DNA of 18,261 bases from Gemmatimonadota bacterium (GTDB lineage: Bacteria > Gemmatimonadota > Gemmatimonadetes > Gemmatimonadales > Gemmatimonadaceae), in assembly GCA_947475795.1 (NCBI GenBank), contig CANJOX010000017.1, forward strand, positions 1 through 18,261, read 5' to 3'. This document shows, one piece after another, positions 1 to 8,023 of this stretch (position 1 is its first letter; each line of letters begins with the position of its first letter). The position numbers and the translations under genes were made by a program. The notes beneath the pieces were generated by a model. That model saw nothing but the letters and a program-made list of their open reading frames with translations, did not search any database and had not been told where the DNA came from.

Positions 1-362
1 CCGCGGGTGCGCGGCAGCGCCGCGTTGACGCGGGCGCGGTTGGGGAGGTCGGCGTCAAAGCCGCGCGTCCGCACCTCGCGGCCACGCACGACGATCAACA
101 CTTCCCGGTCCACGCGTCCGGTCCAGGTGAACAGGGCGCGGTCGGCGCGCCGGAGGTCGCGGTCGTCCGCGTCTCGGCGCACGATGACACCGGCGCGTAT
201 CGTGAGGTTGGCCGCGCGCGACGCCACGGGGTCGTCGAGGGAGTCGGGTTGCGGGGCCGGCGCCGCCGTGGCCTGGCCGACGGCAACCAGCAGTCCCGCC
301 ACGGTCGCGAGGGCGGCGAGAGGGCGGCGAACGAGACGGGAATCCGAACGATGCAGCAGCAT
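1..362 (-). CDS. Secreted hypothetical protein, partial (runs off left edge)
   Basis: I do not recognise this family. Reading leftward from ATG at 362, about 120 codons are open to the window edge, so the C-terminus is missing. The start is chosen because a strong Shine-Dalgarno (GGAGGAG) sits a few bases upstream and because this frame gives a typical signal peptide: basic n-region (HRSDSRLVRRP), hydrophobic stretch (LAALATVAGLLVAVG) and a likely cleavage after QATA. The visible mature part has a segment reading FTWTGRVDREVLIVVRGREV, which looks like a beta-rich extracytoplasmic domain. Export across the inner membrane is inferred. It is divergent from the barrel-protein gene and shares the 363-740 interval with it. 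A competing open frame over the same bases (403-95) has low-complexity Arg/Pro content and no signal peptide, so it is treated as a shadow. Confidence 0.6.
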   Translation of the reverse strand, partial: MLLHRSDSRLVRRPLAALATVAGLLVAVGQATAAPAPQPDSLDDPVASRAANLTIRAGVIVRRDADDRDLRRADRALFTWTGRVDREVLIVVRGREVRTRGFDADLPNRARVNAALPRTR

Positions 363-661
363 GGGCTCCTCCAAAGGGTGATAGTCACTTGGGTAGAGCG
401 CATATCCGGTGCCGCGGCGCGAGCGGGTGGTGCGGACAGGCGGCCACGGGTCCGGCGGGCCGATTCATCGGTCGCAACCGCTTATCGCGCATGGTGTTCC
501 ATCTACAGGAATACAGCGAATCCGTGCCACGCGCCGTGGAAGAGCCGCCACCGCTTGTCTCCAAAAAGGGACAGCCGTCGTCGAGCGGCAGGACGCTCTG
601 CCACGCCGTTCGACGAACTTTCCCTGATCACCGGTTTCCATCGAGGGCCGCTTACGCGCAC

Positions 662-684
662 GCTCACGCGCATGCTCACGCGCA
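662..684. repeat. Short direct repeat GCTCACGCGCA, 12-base period
   Basis: Two exact copies of GCTCACGCGCA lie at 662-672 and 674-684, with a degenerate copy (TTACGCGCA) at 652-660. They sit about 40 bases upstream of the TAGATT box for the rightward genes. This could be a regulator-binding array or simple slippage repeats; the sequence alone does not decide. Confidence 0.5.
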
Positions 685-725
685 CGCGTGGTCGTGCGTA
701 CCACCAAGCCGCCCAGACGCCGCGC

Positions 726-731
726 TAGATT
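726..731 (+). promoter_or_regulatory. Candidate -10 box (TAGATT)
   Basis: TAGATT fits the TANNNT -10 consensus and ends 9 bases before an ATG at 741. That spacing places transcription start within about 3 bases of the ATG. No -35 match is evident at the expected distance. The same hexamer precedes the cysE start (3628-3633), which supports it as a real promoter type in this genome. Confidence 0.45.
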
Positions 732-740
732 GTCGCGGTT

Positions 741-806
741 ATGATTGCGACGCGACTGAGCAGGACTGGGGGACGCGCTCGGACCTCCGCGCCCCGATGC
801 GCATGA
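741..806 (+). CDS. Candidate near-leaderless 21-aa upstream ORF
   Basis: A 21-codon ORF runs from ATG 741 to TGA 804-806. The stop overlaps the ATG at 803 of the barrel-protein gene in the ATGA arrangement seen at most gene junctions in this window. The peptide begins MIATRLSRTGG and is Arg-rich, with no recognised domain. Its likely role, if translated, is to deliver ribosomes to the downstream start, which has no good Shine-Dalgarno of its own. It could also be chance, because a short open frame in GC-rich DNA is common. The evidence is the combination of TAGATT, ATG 9 bases later and a stop exactly coupled to the next start. Confidence 0.35.
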   Translation: MIATRLSRTGGRARTSAPRCA

Positions 807-3013
807 CCCGATGCGTGCTGGGAGTGCGACCGTCGGCCCGGCTGTCGGTACGACGGGTGCTGGCCGGTGCCTTCGTGGCCGCCGCGGTGCTGTGCGTGCC
901 GACGCGTCGGGCCGGTGCGCAGGGCACCGGTGACACGCCGATGGCTCAGCCGCCGCGCGGTGCGACCGCGTGGCGCGATGCCGCGGCCGATTCGCTGATT
1001 CAGCGTGCGATCGCGCGGCGGAGTGTGCAGCTCGCCGACAGTACGCTCTTGAGCTACACCGCCGAGGCGCACGGCTTTCTGGCGTTCCTGGCGCAGCTGG
1101 GCGAGGGCGTGATCATTCCGCCCAAGGTGGTGCAGAGCGAGGAGCTGCAGCTGGCGATCGCGTGGTGGCAGCCGGGGCGCAGTGCGCAGCGGCTGGTGGG
1201 GCGGCGCGATACGACGCTGCTGCCGGCCGATGTGGGCTACTATCGCGACCGCTACAGCGTGGTGCTGGACAATCTTCCCGATCGGATCCGGCTCGGCGAC
1301 GGACAGGACGTGCGCGATGTACCGCATCCGCTGGGTCCCCTCGCGCCGCGGCAGTACGAATACACCTCGGGGGCGGCGCTGCGCATCCGCATCCCCGGCC
1401 GCGAGATCGTGGTGGACGAAGTGAAGTTCCGCCCGCGCGATGCCGCGCAGCCGGCGGCGGTGGGATCGGTGTATCTCGATCGCGAAACCGGTGCGGTGGT
1501 GCGTCTGTCGATGACGTTCACGCGCGCGGCGATTCTCGATCAGCGCATCGAGACGCTCGTGGTGACGCTCGAGAACGGCCTGATTCGCGAGCGCTACTGG
1601 CTCCCCCGCCGGCAGGAGGTGGAGGTCTCGCGCGGAAGCACGTGGTTTGATATTCCCGCGCGTGGCATCGTGCGGGGGCGCTGGGAGATTTCGGGGTACA
1701 CGGTGAACGAACGCGTGCCCGCGGCCACCCAACTGCTGCCGCGCTGGAGCGCGGTGCCCCGTGATTCCGCGCGGGCGTATCCGTTCACCGGCCGTGTGAT
1801 CGATGCGCTGCCGCCGGAGATCCAGATCGCGAGCAGCGAGGACGTGGTGCGCGCGCGCGTGCAGGCGGAAGCGGCGATTCGCAGCGCGATGCTGACGCGC
1901 CCCGCGACGGCGAAAGTGACGGGCCGCGGCATCAGCGATCTGGCGCGGTTTTCCCGCACGGAAGGGCTCGCGCTGGGGATCGGGGCCACGCATCGCAGCC
2001 GGCTTGGTGTGCAGGTGAGTGGCCGCGCGCGCTATGGGCTGGCCGACGGCGCGCTGAAAGGGCAGCTCGCGATCGGTGCGGTGCCTGCGTTCGGTCGGAC
2101 GCCATTGTGGCAACTGTTTGCCGAGCGCGACTACCGCGATCTGGCGTTCGCCGAGCGGGCCGGCGTGACCAACTCGCTGGCGGCGGCGCTGTTCGGGAGT
2201 GATTACCTCACGCAGGTGGATACGCGTGCCGCGGGTGTGCTGTGGCGCCGCCGTCCCACGAGCGCGTTTACGTGGCGTCTGGCGTACGAGGGGGACGCGC
2301 CGTTGACGGTGCAGGCGACCCCGCTCACCCGGCGCTTCGCGCCGATGCTGGCGGCGTGGGAGATGGCCGGGGTGCGGGCCGAGGTGGAGGGGCGCGGCGG
2401 ATGGGTGGGGGCGACGCCGCGCGGGACGCGCGGCACCTGGGCGCTGCAGGCGAGCGCGGGCGCGTACGATGCCACAGGCACCGCGTCGAATACCGATGGG
2501 ATGGCGCTCCAACCGTCGCGGCAGCCGTTGGTGGCGCGTGTGCAGGGGCTGGTGCAGCTCACGAAGCCATTGGGTGGTGATCGGGCGTTCTTCGCGCAGA
2601 CGTTCGCCGGTGTGGCCGGCGGGCGGGATCTGCCGCCGCAGTGGCTGTTGCTGGCCGGTGGACCGTGGTCGGCCCCCGGCTATGACACGCACGTGTTCGC
2701 CTCGCGGGCGATGCTGTCGCAGCGCCTCGAGTTCCGGCAGCCGGTTCCGGCGCCGTCGATTGGACTGGGGCGGTGGGGCCGCTCGCCCAATCACGTGACA
2801 CTGGCGCCGTTCGTGCAGGCGCTGGTCACCGCGGCGGGGTCGCCGGATGCGGTGCCGGCGGGTCGTGCCACCCCGGTGGGTGTGCATCCGTCGGCCGGGA
2901 TGGGGGTGCTGTTTTTCTACGATCTCGTGCGCGCCGATGTGGCGCGCGGGCTGCGCAACGGGCAGTGGCGCTTCGCGATCGATATTGATCGCGCGTTCTG
3001 GGGAATGCTGTGA
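803..3013 (+). CDS. Secreted outer-membrane protein with Omp85/surface-antigen-like C-terminal barrel
   Basis: The protein is about 736 residues. Residues 1-39 form a signal peptide (basic start, hydrophobic VLAGAFVAAAVLCV, cleavage near AGA/Q), so export is clear. Residues of roughly 50-320 form a periplasmic beta-rich domain containing YLDRETGAVVRL, reminiscent of the N-terminal regions of Bacteroidetes DUF5686-type barrel proteins. The C-terminal part alternates hydrophobic strands and tight turns. It includes GGPWSAPGYDT near residue 620 followed by a strand ending LEFR, which resembles the conserved 'GG..S.RGY ... E(L)R' pattern of Omp85/FhaC barrels, and the chain ends in an aromatic-rich strand (AFWGML). 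Substrate and role (secretion or lipid/protein insertion) are unknown. ATG 797 is an equally possible start; an in-frame extension to 389 is rejected because it lies upstream of the signal peptide and is low-complexity. It overlaps the methyltransferase start by 4 bases. Confidence 0.75.
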   Translation: MTRCVLGVRPSARLSVRRVLAGAFVAAAVLCVPTRRAGAQGTGDTPMAQPPRGATAWRDAAADSLIQRAIARRSVQLADSTLLSYTAEAHGFLAFLAQLGEGVIIPPKVVQSEELQLAIAWWQPGRSAQRLVGRRDTTLLPADVGYYRDRYSVVLDNLPDRIRLGDGQDVRDVPHPLGPLAPRQYEYTSGAALRIRIPGREIVVDEVKFRPRDAAQPAAVGSVYLDRETGAVVRLSMTFTRAAILDQRIETLVVTLENGLIRERYWLPRRQEVEVSRGSTWFDIPARGIVRGRWEISGYTVNERVPAATQLLPRWSAVPRDSARAYPFTGRVIDALPPEIQIASSEDVVRARVQAEAAIRSAMLTRPATAKVTGRGISDLARFSRTEGLALGIGATHRSRLGVQVSGRARYGLADGALKGQLAIGAVPAFGRTPLWQLFAERDYRDLAFAERAGVTNSLAAALFGSDYLTQVDTRAAGVLWRRRPTSAFTWRLAYEGDAPLTVQATPLTRRFAPMLAAWEMAGVRAEVEGRGGWVGATPRGTRGTWALQASAGAYDATGTASNTDGMALQPSRQPLVARVQGLVQLTKPLGGDRAFFAQTFAGVAGGRDLPPQWLLLAGGPWSAPGYDTHVFASRAMLSQRLEFRQPVPAPSIGLGRWGRSPNHVTLAPFVQALVTAAGSPDAVPAGRATPVGVHPSAGMGVLFFYDLVRADVARGLRNGQWRFAIDIDRAFWGML

Positions 3014-3630
3014 CCGCCCCGGTGGACACCGGTCGTGGTGAACGGTACGACGCGGCGTACTTCGACAAGTGGTACCGGCATCCGGTGCATCGGGTGAAAT
3101 CCGCGGCCGAGCTCGCGCGGCAGGTGGCGTTCGTGTTGCATACCGCCGAGTGGGTGCTGGGCCGCCGCGTGCGGACGGTGCTCGACGTGGGGTGCGGCGA
3201 GGGGCACTGGTACCCGGCGCTGCGCGCCCTGCGTCCCCGCATCGTCTACGCCGGCGTGGATCCCAGCGCGTACGCCGTGCAGCGGTTCGGTGCGCGGCGT
3301 CATCTGCAGCAGGGCGGGATCGAAACGCTCGCCTCGCTGCCGCTGGCGGACACGTACGATCTGGTCGTGTGCTGCGGGATGCTGAACTACCTCTCCATCG
3401 AGCAGCTGCAGCACGGCGTCGCACAGGTGGCTCGCAAGACCGGTGGCATGGCGTACCTCGAACTGTTCAGCGCCGACGATCAGTTCGAGGGGGATACGCA
3501 CTGGCCACCGCCGCAGCCGGCCTCATGGTATCGCGGGGTGATGCACGATGCCGGACTCATCGCGGTGGGGATGCAGTGCTATGTCGGTGCGGCCGGTCAG
3601 GAGCGCGTATCGTCGCTGGAACGGCTGTAG
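3010..3630 (+). CDS. Class I SAM-dependent methyltransferase
   Basis: This 206-residue cytoplasmic protein has the Rossmann methyltransferase signature: motif I VLDVGCGEG at residues 57-65, the acidic residue after strand 2 in GVDPS (Asp84) that binds the SAM ribose, and motif IV DLVVCCGMLNYL at about 117-128. The methyl acceptor cannot be deduced; the family covers small molecules as well as proteins. The GTG start at 3010 overlaps the previous stop (GTGA) and has GGGGA 5 bases upstream. It ends with the TAG at 3628, which is also the first half of the predicted cysE -10 box. It is short but complete, with no target-recognition domain. Translational coupling to the barrel-protein gene suggests the two are expressed together, but a shared function is only inference. 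Confidence 0.85.
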   Translation: MTAPVDTGRGERYDAAYFDKWYRHPVHRVKSAAELARQVAFVLHTAEWVLGRRVRTVLDVGCGEGHWYPALRALRPRIVYAGVDPSAYAVQRFGARRHLQQGGIETLASLPLADTYDLVVCCGMLNYLSIEQLQHGVAQVARKTGGMAYLELFSADDQFEGDTHWPPPQPASWYRGVMHDAGLIAVGMQCYVGAAGQERVSSLERL

Positions 3631-3633
3631 ATT
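3628..3633 (+). promoter_or_regulatory. Candidate leaderless -10 box for cysE (TAGATT)
   Basis: TAGATT starts on the TAG stop codon of the methyltransferase and is followed by exactly 7 bases and the cysE ATG (3641). A TANNNT box about 7 bases before the start codon is the known arrangement for leaderless mRNAs in Deinococcus, actinobacteria and related high-GC groups. There is no Shine-Dalgarno between the box and the ATG, consistent with leaderless translation. Confidence 0.5.
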
Positions 3634-3640
3634 CTGCGTC

Positions 3641-4483
3641 ATGACCGATCGCCCCGTTGCCCCGACGCGCTGGACGACGTTTCTCGACGCGCTGCGCGAC
3701 GAGCGGCGGGCGTACGCTGCGCCGCATCCGCTGCGGGCGATGGCGGACGAGTTTGCACGACGCGCGCTGGCGCTGCTCTTCCCGCAGTTTGCGTCGCCCA
3801 CCGCACCGGCCGCGGGCGTCGATGCCGATGCGGCGGCGCTCGATGCCCTGCTGCGCGCGGCGATCGCGCCGCTGGTGTCCGATGTGGACCGCATCGCGGC
3901 CGCGTTTTTCGAGCGGCTGCCGGACATTCGTGAGGCGCTGCTGCGCGATGCGCAGGCGATTCTGGACGGCGATCCGGCGGCGGAGAATCTGGAAGCGGTG
4001 ATCGTGGCGTATCCGGGATTTCTGGCCACCGCGGTGCATCGCATGGCGCACGCGCTGTATCAGCTCGCGGTGCCGGTGTTCCCGCGGATCCTCTCGGAGT
4101 GGTCGCACCGTGAAACGGGCATCGACATTCATCCCGGCGCGGTGCTGGGTGCGTCGTTCGCGATCGACCACGGCACCGGCGTGGTGATCGGCGAGACCAG
4201 CACCATCGGCGACCGCGTACGGATCTATCAGGGGGTCACGCTGGGCGCCCTTGCGGTGAGCAAGCGGCTGGCGCACCGCAAGCGGCACCCGACGCTCGGG
4301 CATGACGTGGTCGTGTACGCCAACGCGACGATCCTCGGTGGCGACACGGTGGTCGGCGACGGGTCGATCATCGGTGGCAACGTGTGGCTCACGTCGTCGG
4401 TGCCGCCGCGGTCGGTGGTACAGTTCTCGAGCCGGGTGGAGCAACGCCCGGCCGACGGCGACGGGCTCGAGTTTCATATCTAG
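3641..4483 (+). CDS. cysE: Serine O-acetyltransferase
   Basis: The enzyme transfers acetyl from acetyl-CoA to L-serine, giving O-acetylserine, the first step of cysteine synthesis. The protein is 280 residues (E. coli CysE is 273). The N-terminal half is helical, and from about residue 155 it has the left-handed beta-helix hexapeptide repeats: [23 protein letters not shown], then QGVTLGA, and [19 protein letters not shown]. The catalytic Asp-His pair is in AIDHGTG (His about 177). The chain ends in Ile (EFHI), the residue whose insertion into the cysteine synthase active site forms the cysteine synthase complex in known pairs. ATG 3641 is chosen over an in-frame extension to 3548 because it follows the methyltransferase stop and a TAGATT box at leaderless spacing. 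cysK follows 26 bases downstream. Confidence 0.93.
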   Translation: MTDRPVAPTRWTTFLDALRDERRAYAAPHPLRAMADEFARRALALLFPQFASPTAPAAGVDADAAALDALLRAAIAPLVSDVDRIAAAFFERLPDIREALLRDAQAILDGDPAAENLEAVIVAYPGFLATAVHRMAHALYQLAVPVFPRILSEWSHRETGIDIHPGAVLGASFAIDHGTGVVIGETSTIGDRVRIYQGVTLGALAVSKRLAHRKRHPTLGHDVVVYANATILGGDTVVGDGSIIGGNVWLTSSVPPRSVVQFSSRVEQRPADGDGLEFHI

Positions 4484-4509
4484 CAGTCTTCTTCTTCCGG
4501 CTTCCCAAG

Positions 4510-5427
4510 ATGCGCGCTGCCTCGATTCTCGATACCATCGGCCACACGCCGCACGTGCGGCTGCAGCGCCTGTTCGATCCGCGGGTGGAGGTGTGGATGA
4601 AGCTCGAGCGCGCGAATCCCGGCGGCAGCATCAAGGACCGGATCGCGTTGGCCATGATCGAGGATGCGGAGCAGCGCGGCCTGCTGACCCGTGAGAGCGT
4701 GATCATCGAGCCCACGTCGGGGAACACCGGCATCGGTCTGGCGATGGTCGCCGCGGTGAAGGGATACCGGCTGGTGCTGGTGATGCCAGAGTCTATGTCG
4801 ATCGAACGGCGGCGGCTGATGGCGGCGTACGGCGCCACGTTCGACCTCACGCCGCGCGAGCTGGGGATGCGCGGCGCCATCGCGCGGGCCACTGAGTTGG
4901 TGGCGAGCACGCCGCACGCGTGGATGCCGCAGCAGTTTACCAACCCGGCCAACATCCGTGCGCATGCGCAGACTACGGCGCGCGAGATTCTCGCCGACTT
5001 TCCCGATGGGGTGGATTACCTGATCACCGGTGTGGGCACCGGCGGTCATCTCACGGGGGTGAGCGAGGTGCTGAAGCAGCACTGGCCGGCGCTGCAGACG
5101 TGGGCGGTGGAGCCGGCCAAGTCGCCGGTGATCAGTGGTGGCGACCCCGGACCGCACCGCATTCAGGGGGTCGGGCCGGGGTTCATCCCCGACAACCTGC
5201 ATCGCGACACGCTGGATGGCGTGGTGCAGATCACCGAGGAGGACGCGTATCGGTACACGCAGCGGGCCGCCCGCGAGGAGGGGATTCTACTGGGGATCTC
5301 GAGTGGCGGGTCGCTGGCGGCGGTGGCGCAGAAGATTCCCGACATGACCGACGGCGCCCGCGTGCTGACGTTCTGCTACGACACGGGCGAGCGATATCTC
5401 TCGATCGAGGGGCTGTTTCCCGCATGA
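4510..5427 (+). CDS. cysK: Cysteine synthase (O-acetylserine sulfhydrylase), PLP-dependent
   Basis: The enzyme replaces the acetyl group of O-acetylserine with sulfide to give L-cysteine, using PLP. The protein is 305 residues, normal for the family. The PLP lysine is in NPGGSIKDR (Lys42). PTSGNTGIG (residues 68-76) is the substrate-binding loop, [10 protein letters not shown] (about 175-184) holds the PLP phosphate, and GISSGGS near 262-268 is the C-terminal PLP-contacting loop. The start ATG 4510 gives the family N-terminus ([15 protein letters not shown]); the open frame extends back to 4384 inside cysE, but that would add unrelated sequence. The 26-base gap after cysE is pyrimidine-rich with no evident Shine-Dalgarno, so translation may depend on coupling or on an unusual leader. 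The stop overlaps the next ATG (ATGA). Confidence 0.95.
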   Translation: MRAASILDTIGHTPHVRLQRLFDPRVEVWMKLERANPGGSIKDRIALAMIEDAEQRGLLTRESVIIEPTSGNTGIGLAMVAAVKGYRLVLVMPESMSIERRRLMAAYGATFDLTPRELGMRGAIARATELVASTPHAWMPQQFTNPANIRAHAQTTAREILADFPDGVDYLITGVGTGGHLTGVSEVLKQHWPALQTWAVEPAKSPVISGGDPGPHRIQGVGPGFIPDNLHRDTLDGVVQITEEDAYRYTQRAAREEGILLGISSGGSLAAVAQKIPDMTDGARVLTFCYDTGERYLSIEGLFPA

Positions 5428-6632
5428 CGATGATCTCCCGTTCCGCCCTGGCCGCGTCGTTGGCGGCGTCGCTGGCCGCCACCCTCGTGGCCGCACCGGC
5501 CGGCGCGTGGGCGCAGGCAACGCCTCAAGCACCGGCGCCGGCTGCCCCGAAGGTGACGCGCGCCGATCTCGCGGCTGCATACATGCGGGTCGATGCCGCG
5601 TACACGCAGCGCGAAAACACGAAGACACTGCCGGATAGTGTGCGCGCGCAGATCAACCGCACGGTCGATCGCGCGGCGCTCAGCTTTTTCAGCGGCCAGT
5701 TCGCCGCGGCCGTGAGTACCATCGATGCGGCGCAGCTGCAGTTGAGCGGCGTGCCGGTGGCTTCCACGCCGGTGCGTGGTCCGCGCTCGCTCAATGGTGC
5801 GCCGGTCAGCGCCGCGCGCGACGAATATCTGGCGCGGCTGGCCGGTGTCGACAGCACGGGACCGCTGGCGCAGGCGTTGCTGTCCACGCGCGAGCGCGCG
5901 AAGCTGCTGGTCGATGTGCCGTCGCCCGAGCGCAGCGCCGAGTTTCTGCACGATCCCGCCACGCTGTCGCGGGACCTCGCGCGCGAGGTGAGTGTGCTCG
6001 AGCGCGGGCGCGATCCGTACATCGGTCTGGTGGGCGATTTCTGGCGCGTGTACCGGGGCGCGAACAACGCCCTCGTGCCCATGCGTATCGTCGCGCCCCC
6101 CTCGGCGAATGTGCGCAAGCCGGTCGGTGTGCTGCTCGTACTGCACGGGGCCGGCGGCGACGAAAACATGTTCGTCGATGCGTACGGCAGCGGCATCGTG
6201 TCGAAGCTGGCGGCCGAACAGCGGCTGATTCTGGTGTCACCGCGAACGGATGTCTTCGGTGTGACCCCCGCCCACTTTGATGCGCTGATGGCGCTGTTGC
6301 GCAACGAATTCCGGATCGACAGTACGCGCGTGTATCTGATCGGACACTCCATGGGCGCCGGTGCGGCGGCACGCTTGGTACAGGCGCGTCCGGCGCAGTT
6401 CGCGGCAGTGGCGATGCTGGCCGGCGGCAGTCCGATCACCGTGCCCGGTGCACCGCCGTCGCTGTATGTGGGCGCGGAACTCGACGGCATCATTCCCGCG
6501 GCGCGTGTGGAAGCGGCTGCGAAGGCGACGCCGGGCGCGGTGTACGAACTGTTCCGCCACGAAGGGCATCTGCTGATGGTGGGGAATGGCGTGCGGCGTG
6601 CCGTCCCGTGGCTCGTGTCGCACACGCGCTAG
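5424..6632 (+). CDS. Secreted alpha/beta hydrolase (esterase / PHB-depolymerase-like)
   Basis: This 402-residue protein has a signal peptide (residues 1-30: [23 protein letters not shown], cleavage near AWA/Q), so it acts outside the inner membrane. A helical N-terminal domain of about 200 residues precedes the hydrolase fold. The fold shows [15 protein letters not shown] (oxyanion-hole region), the nucleophile elbow GHSMG with Ser309, an Asp in GAELDGI (Asp354) and a His in HEGHLLMV (His382), giving a complete catalytic triad. The closest general type is the LpqC/polyhydroxybutyrate depolymerase-like esterases; the substrate is unknown. The start overlaps the cysK stop by 4 bases; an in-frame extension to 4920 is a shadow inside cysK. 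A second ATG at 5430 would also work. The TAG stop touches the likely start of the next gene. Confidence 0.82.
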   Translation: MTMISRSALAASLAASLAATLVAAPAGAWAQATPQAPAPAAPKVTRADLAAAYMRVDAAYTQRENTKTLPDSVRAQINRTVDRAALSFFSGQFAAAVSTIDAAQLQLSGVPVASTPVRGPRSLNGAPVSAARDEYLARLAGVDSTGPLAQALLSTRERAKLLVDVPSPERSAEFLHDPATLSRDLAREVSVLERGRDPYIGLVGDFWRVYRGANNALVPMRIVAPPSANVRKPVGVLLVLHGAGGDENMFVDAYGSGIVSKLAAEQRLILVSPRTDVFGVTPAHFDALMALLRNEFRIDSTRVYLIGHSMGAGAAARLVQARPAQFAAVAMLAGGSPITVPGAPPSLYVGAELDGIIPAARVEAAAKATPGAVYELFRHEGHLLMVGNGVRRAVPWLVSHTR

Positions 6633-8023
6633 TGAGCCCGACTGTCCGGCGCGCGGCGGTCCGGCCGCTGATTCTGCTGCACGGGTACAGTGCCGACGGC
6701 GACGCCTTCGCCGCGTGGCACCGCATCTTGCACGCAGCCGGTTGGACCTCTCGGCAACTGGTGACGGTGAGCTACGAGTCGCTCACCAACGAAGTGTCGG
6801 TACGCGATATCGCCGAAGGATTCGACACGTTGCTGCGGCAGCGCGTTGGGCTGGCGGACGACGAACCGTTTGACGTGATGGTGCACTCCACGGGCATGCT
6901 GGTGTTGCGCGCGTGGCTGACGCGGCGCGGCATGACGGCGGCACGGCGCGCGCGGCTCAAACACCTGATCGCGCTGGCGCCGGCTACCTTCGGATCGCCG
7001 CTCGCGCATAAGGGGCGCAGCTTCCTCGGCGCACTCGTCAAGGGACGCAAAACCCCCGGCCCCGATTTTCTCGAGGCGGGCAATCAGGTGCTCGACGCGC
7101 TCGAGCTGGGGAGCCGGTTCAGCTGGGAGCTGTCGCAGGCCGATCTGTTCGGCGACAGCTGCTTCTACGATACCGGCCGCGACACGCCGTATGTGTTCGT
7201 GTTCTGTGGAGCGCGTGGTGCCCGCGGGGTCCGTGCGCTTGCCAACAGCCCCGGGACCGACGGCACCGTGCGCTGGGCCGGCTGCGCGTTGAACAGCCGC
7301 AACATCGTGCTCGATCTCACGGCCGAGTGTGCCGATGCGGCGCGCGTGCAGGTGAAGCACTGGACACACGATGACGTCCCCATGCATCCCGTGGCGGGCG
7401 TGGATCACGGTACGATTCTGTCGGCCCCACCGCCCGCGCTGCAGCAGCTGGTGATCGACGCGCTGCGCGTGTCGTCGCGCGGCCGGTATACGGCGTGGCG
7501 CACCGCGGCCGACGCGGCCGTGCGTGCCACGCGTGAGGCGATGGTGCCGTGGCAGCAGTTCGTGGTGCGCGCCGTCGACGAGCGCGGCGACGGGATTCCC
7601 GATTGGAATCTGCAGCTGGCGCTCCGGGACGGTTCCGCCATCGACGCTTTCGCGCAGGACGTGCACGTGTATCGCGGCGATCCCAGTTATCGCTGCTTCC
7701 ACGTGAATCTGTCGTCGCTCGCGCGCGCGTCGCTGCTGGGTAGCCGCCCGCGACGGTTAACGGCGCAGCTGTACGCCAGCACGGGCACGTCGCGGGTGCA
7801 CTACACCGGCGCGCTGACCGACCCCGCGCCGACGGGCGTCCCCGATCGCGCCGGCACGTGGCACGGGTCGCTCGATCTTTCCAGCATTCTCCCCGGCGGG
7901 GACGTGCGCTTTTTTCACCCGTTCACCACGACGTTCGTGGAGTTGCGCCTCGATCGCGAGCCGCTCACGGGGGCGGGGATGGTGGTGCGGCTGCACCCCT
8001 CCGACGAGGCTGTGCAGTCATGA
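6632..8023 (+). CDS. Lipase-like alpha/beta hydrolase with C-terminal beta domain
   Basis: The protein is about 463 residues with no signal peptide, so it is predicted to be cytoplasmic. The N-terminal half is an alpha/beta hydrolase: PLILLHGYSADGD near the start (oxyanion region), then VMVHSTGMLVLRAWL with nucleophile Ser86 in a HSTG elbow in place of the usual GHSxG, and LIALAPATFGSPLAHKG, typical of lipases of the LCAT/PGAP1-like group. The last 150 residues or so (about 310-463) look like a beta-sandwich of unknown role. The start is uncertain. GTG 6632 overlaps the previous stop by one base and leaves a short N-terminus before the first strand; GTG 6608 in the same frame would overlap by 25 bases. 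No clear Shine-Dalgarno is seen for either. Its stop overlaps the start of the HipA_2 kinase gene (ATGA), so the two are probably co-translated. Confidence 0.75.
   Translation: MSPTVRRAAVRPLILLHGYSADGDAFAAWHRILHAAGWTSRQLVTVSYESLTNEVSVRDIAEGFDTLLRQRVGLADDEPFDVMVHSTGMLVLRAWLTRRGMTAARRARLKHLIALAPATFGSPLAHKGRSFLGALVKGRKTPGPDFLEAGNQVLDALELGSRFSWELSQADLFGDSCFYDTGRDTPYVFVFCGARGARGVRALANSPGTDGTVRWAGCALNSRNIVLDLTAECADAARVQVKHWTHDDVPMHPVAGVDHGTILSAPPPALQQLVIDALRVSSRGRYTAWRTAADAAVRATREAMVPWQQFVVRAVDERGDGIPDWNLQLALRDGSAIDAFAQDVHVYRGDPSYRCFHVNLSSLARASLLGSRPRRLTAQLYASTGTSRVHYTGALTDPAPTGVPDRAGTWHGSLDLSSILPGGDVRFFHPFTTTFVELRLDREPLTGAGMVVRLHPSDEAVQS

Larger units (their letters stand above)
363..740. other. 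Divergent intergenic region with short direct repeats
   Basis: No convincing gene is seen between the leftward start at 362 and the upstream ORF at 741. The region is less GC-biased than its neighbours and should hold promoters for both directions. The only clear candidate promoter is the TAGATT at 726-731 for the rightward genes. Near 652-690 the sequence is a run of imperfect ACGCGCA repeats, with an exact 11-base direct repeat (GCTCACGCGCA) at 662-672 and 674-684. The long rightward frame that starts at 389 crosses this repeat as His-Ala repeats, which is a low-complexity artefact rather than protein. Confidence 0.5.

Noticed and set aside
655..690. CRISPR-like or microsatellite array
   Set aside because: Only two exact 11-base copies with a 1-base gap are present; there are no spacers and no cas genes.
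389..796. In-frame N-terminal extension of the barrel protein
   Set aside because: It lies upstream of a clear signal peptide, crosses the ACGCGCA repeats as (His-Ala)n and includes the likely promoter.
725..3424. 899-codon open frame on the minus strand
   Set aside because: It is antisense to the barrel-protein and methyltransferase genes, is extremely Arg/His-rich and has no domain. It is a shadow caused by GC-rich codon use.
3557..4477. 306-codon leftward frame opposite cysE
   Set aside because: It is an Arg/His-rich shadow of the confirmed acetyltransferase gene.
4920..5423. 168-residue extension of the secreted esterase
   Set aside because: It lies inside cysK, has no homology-like features, and the signal peptide begins at 5424.
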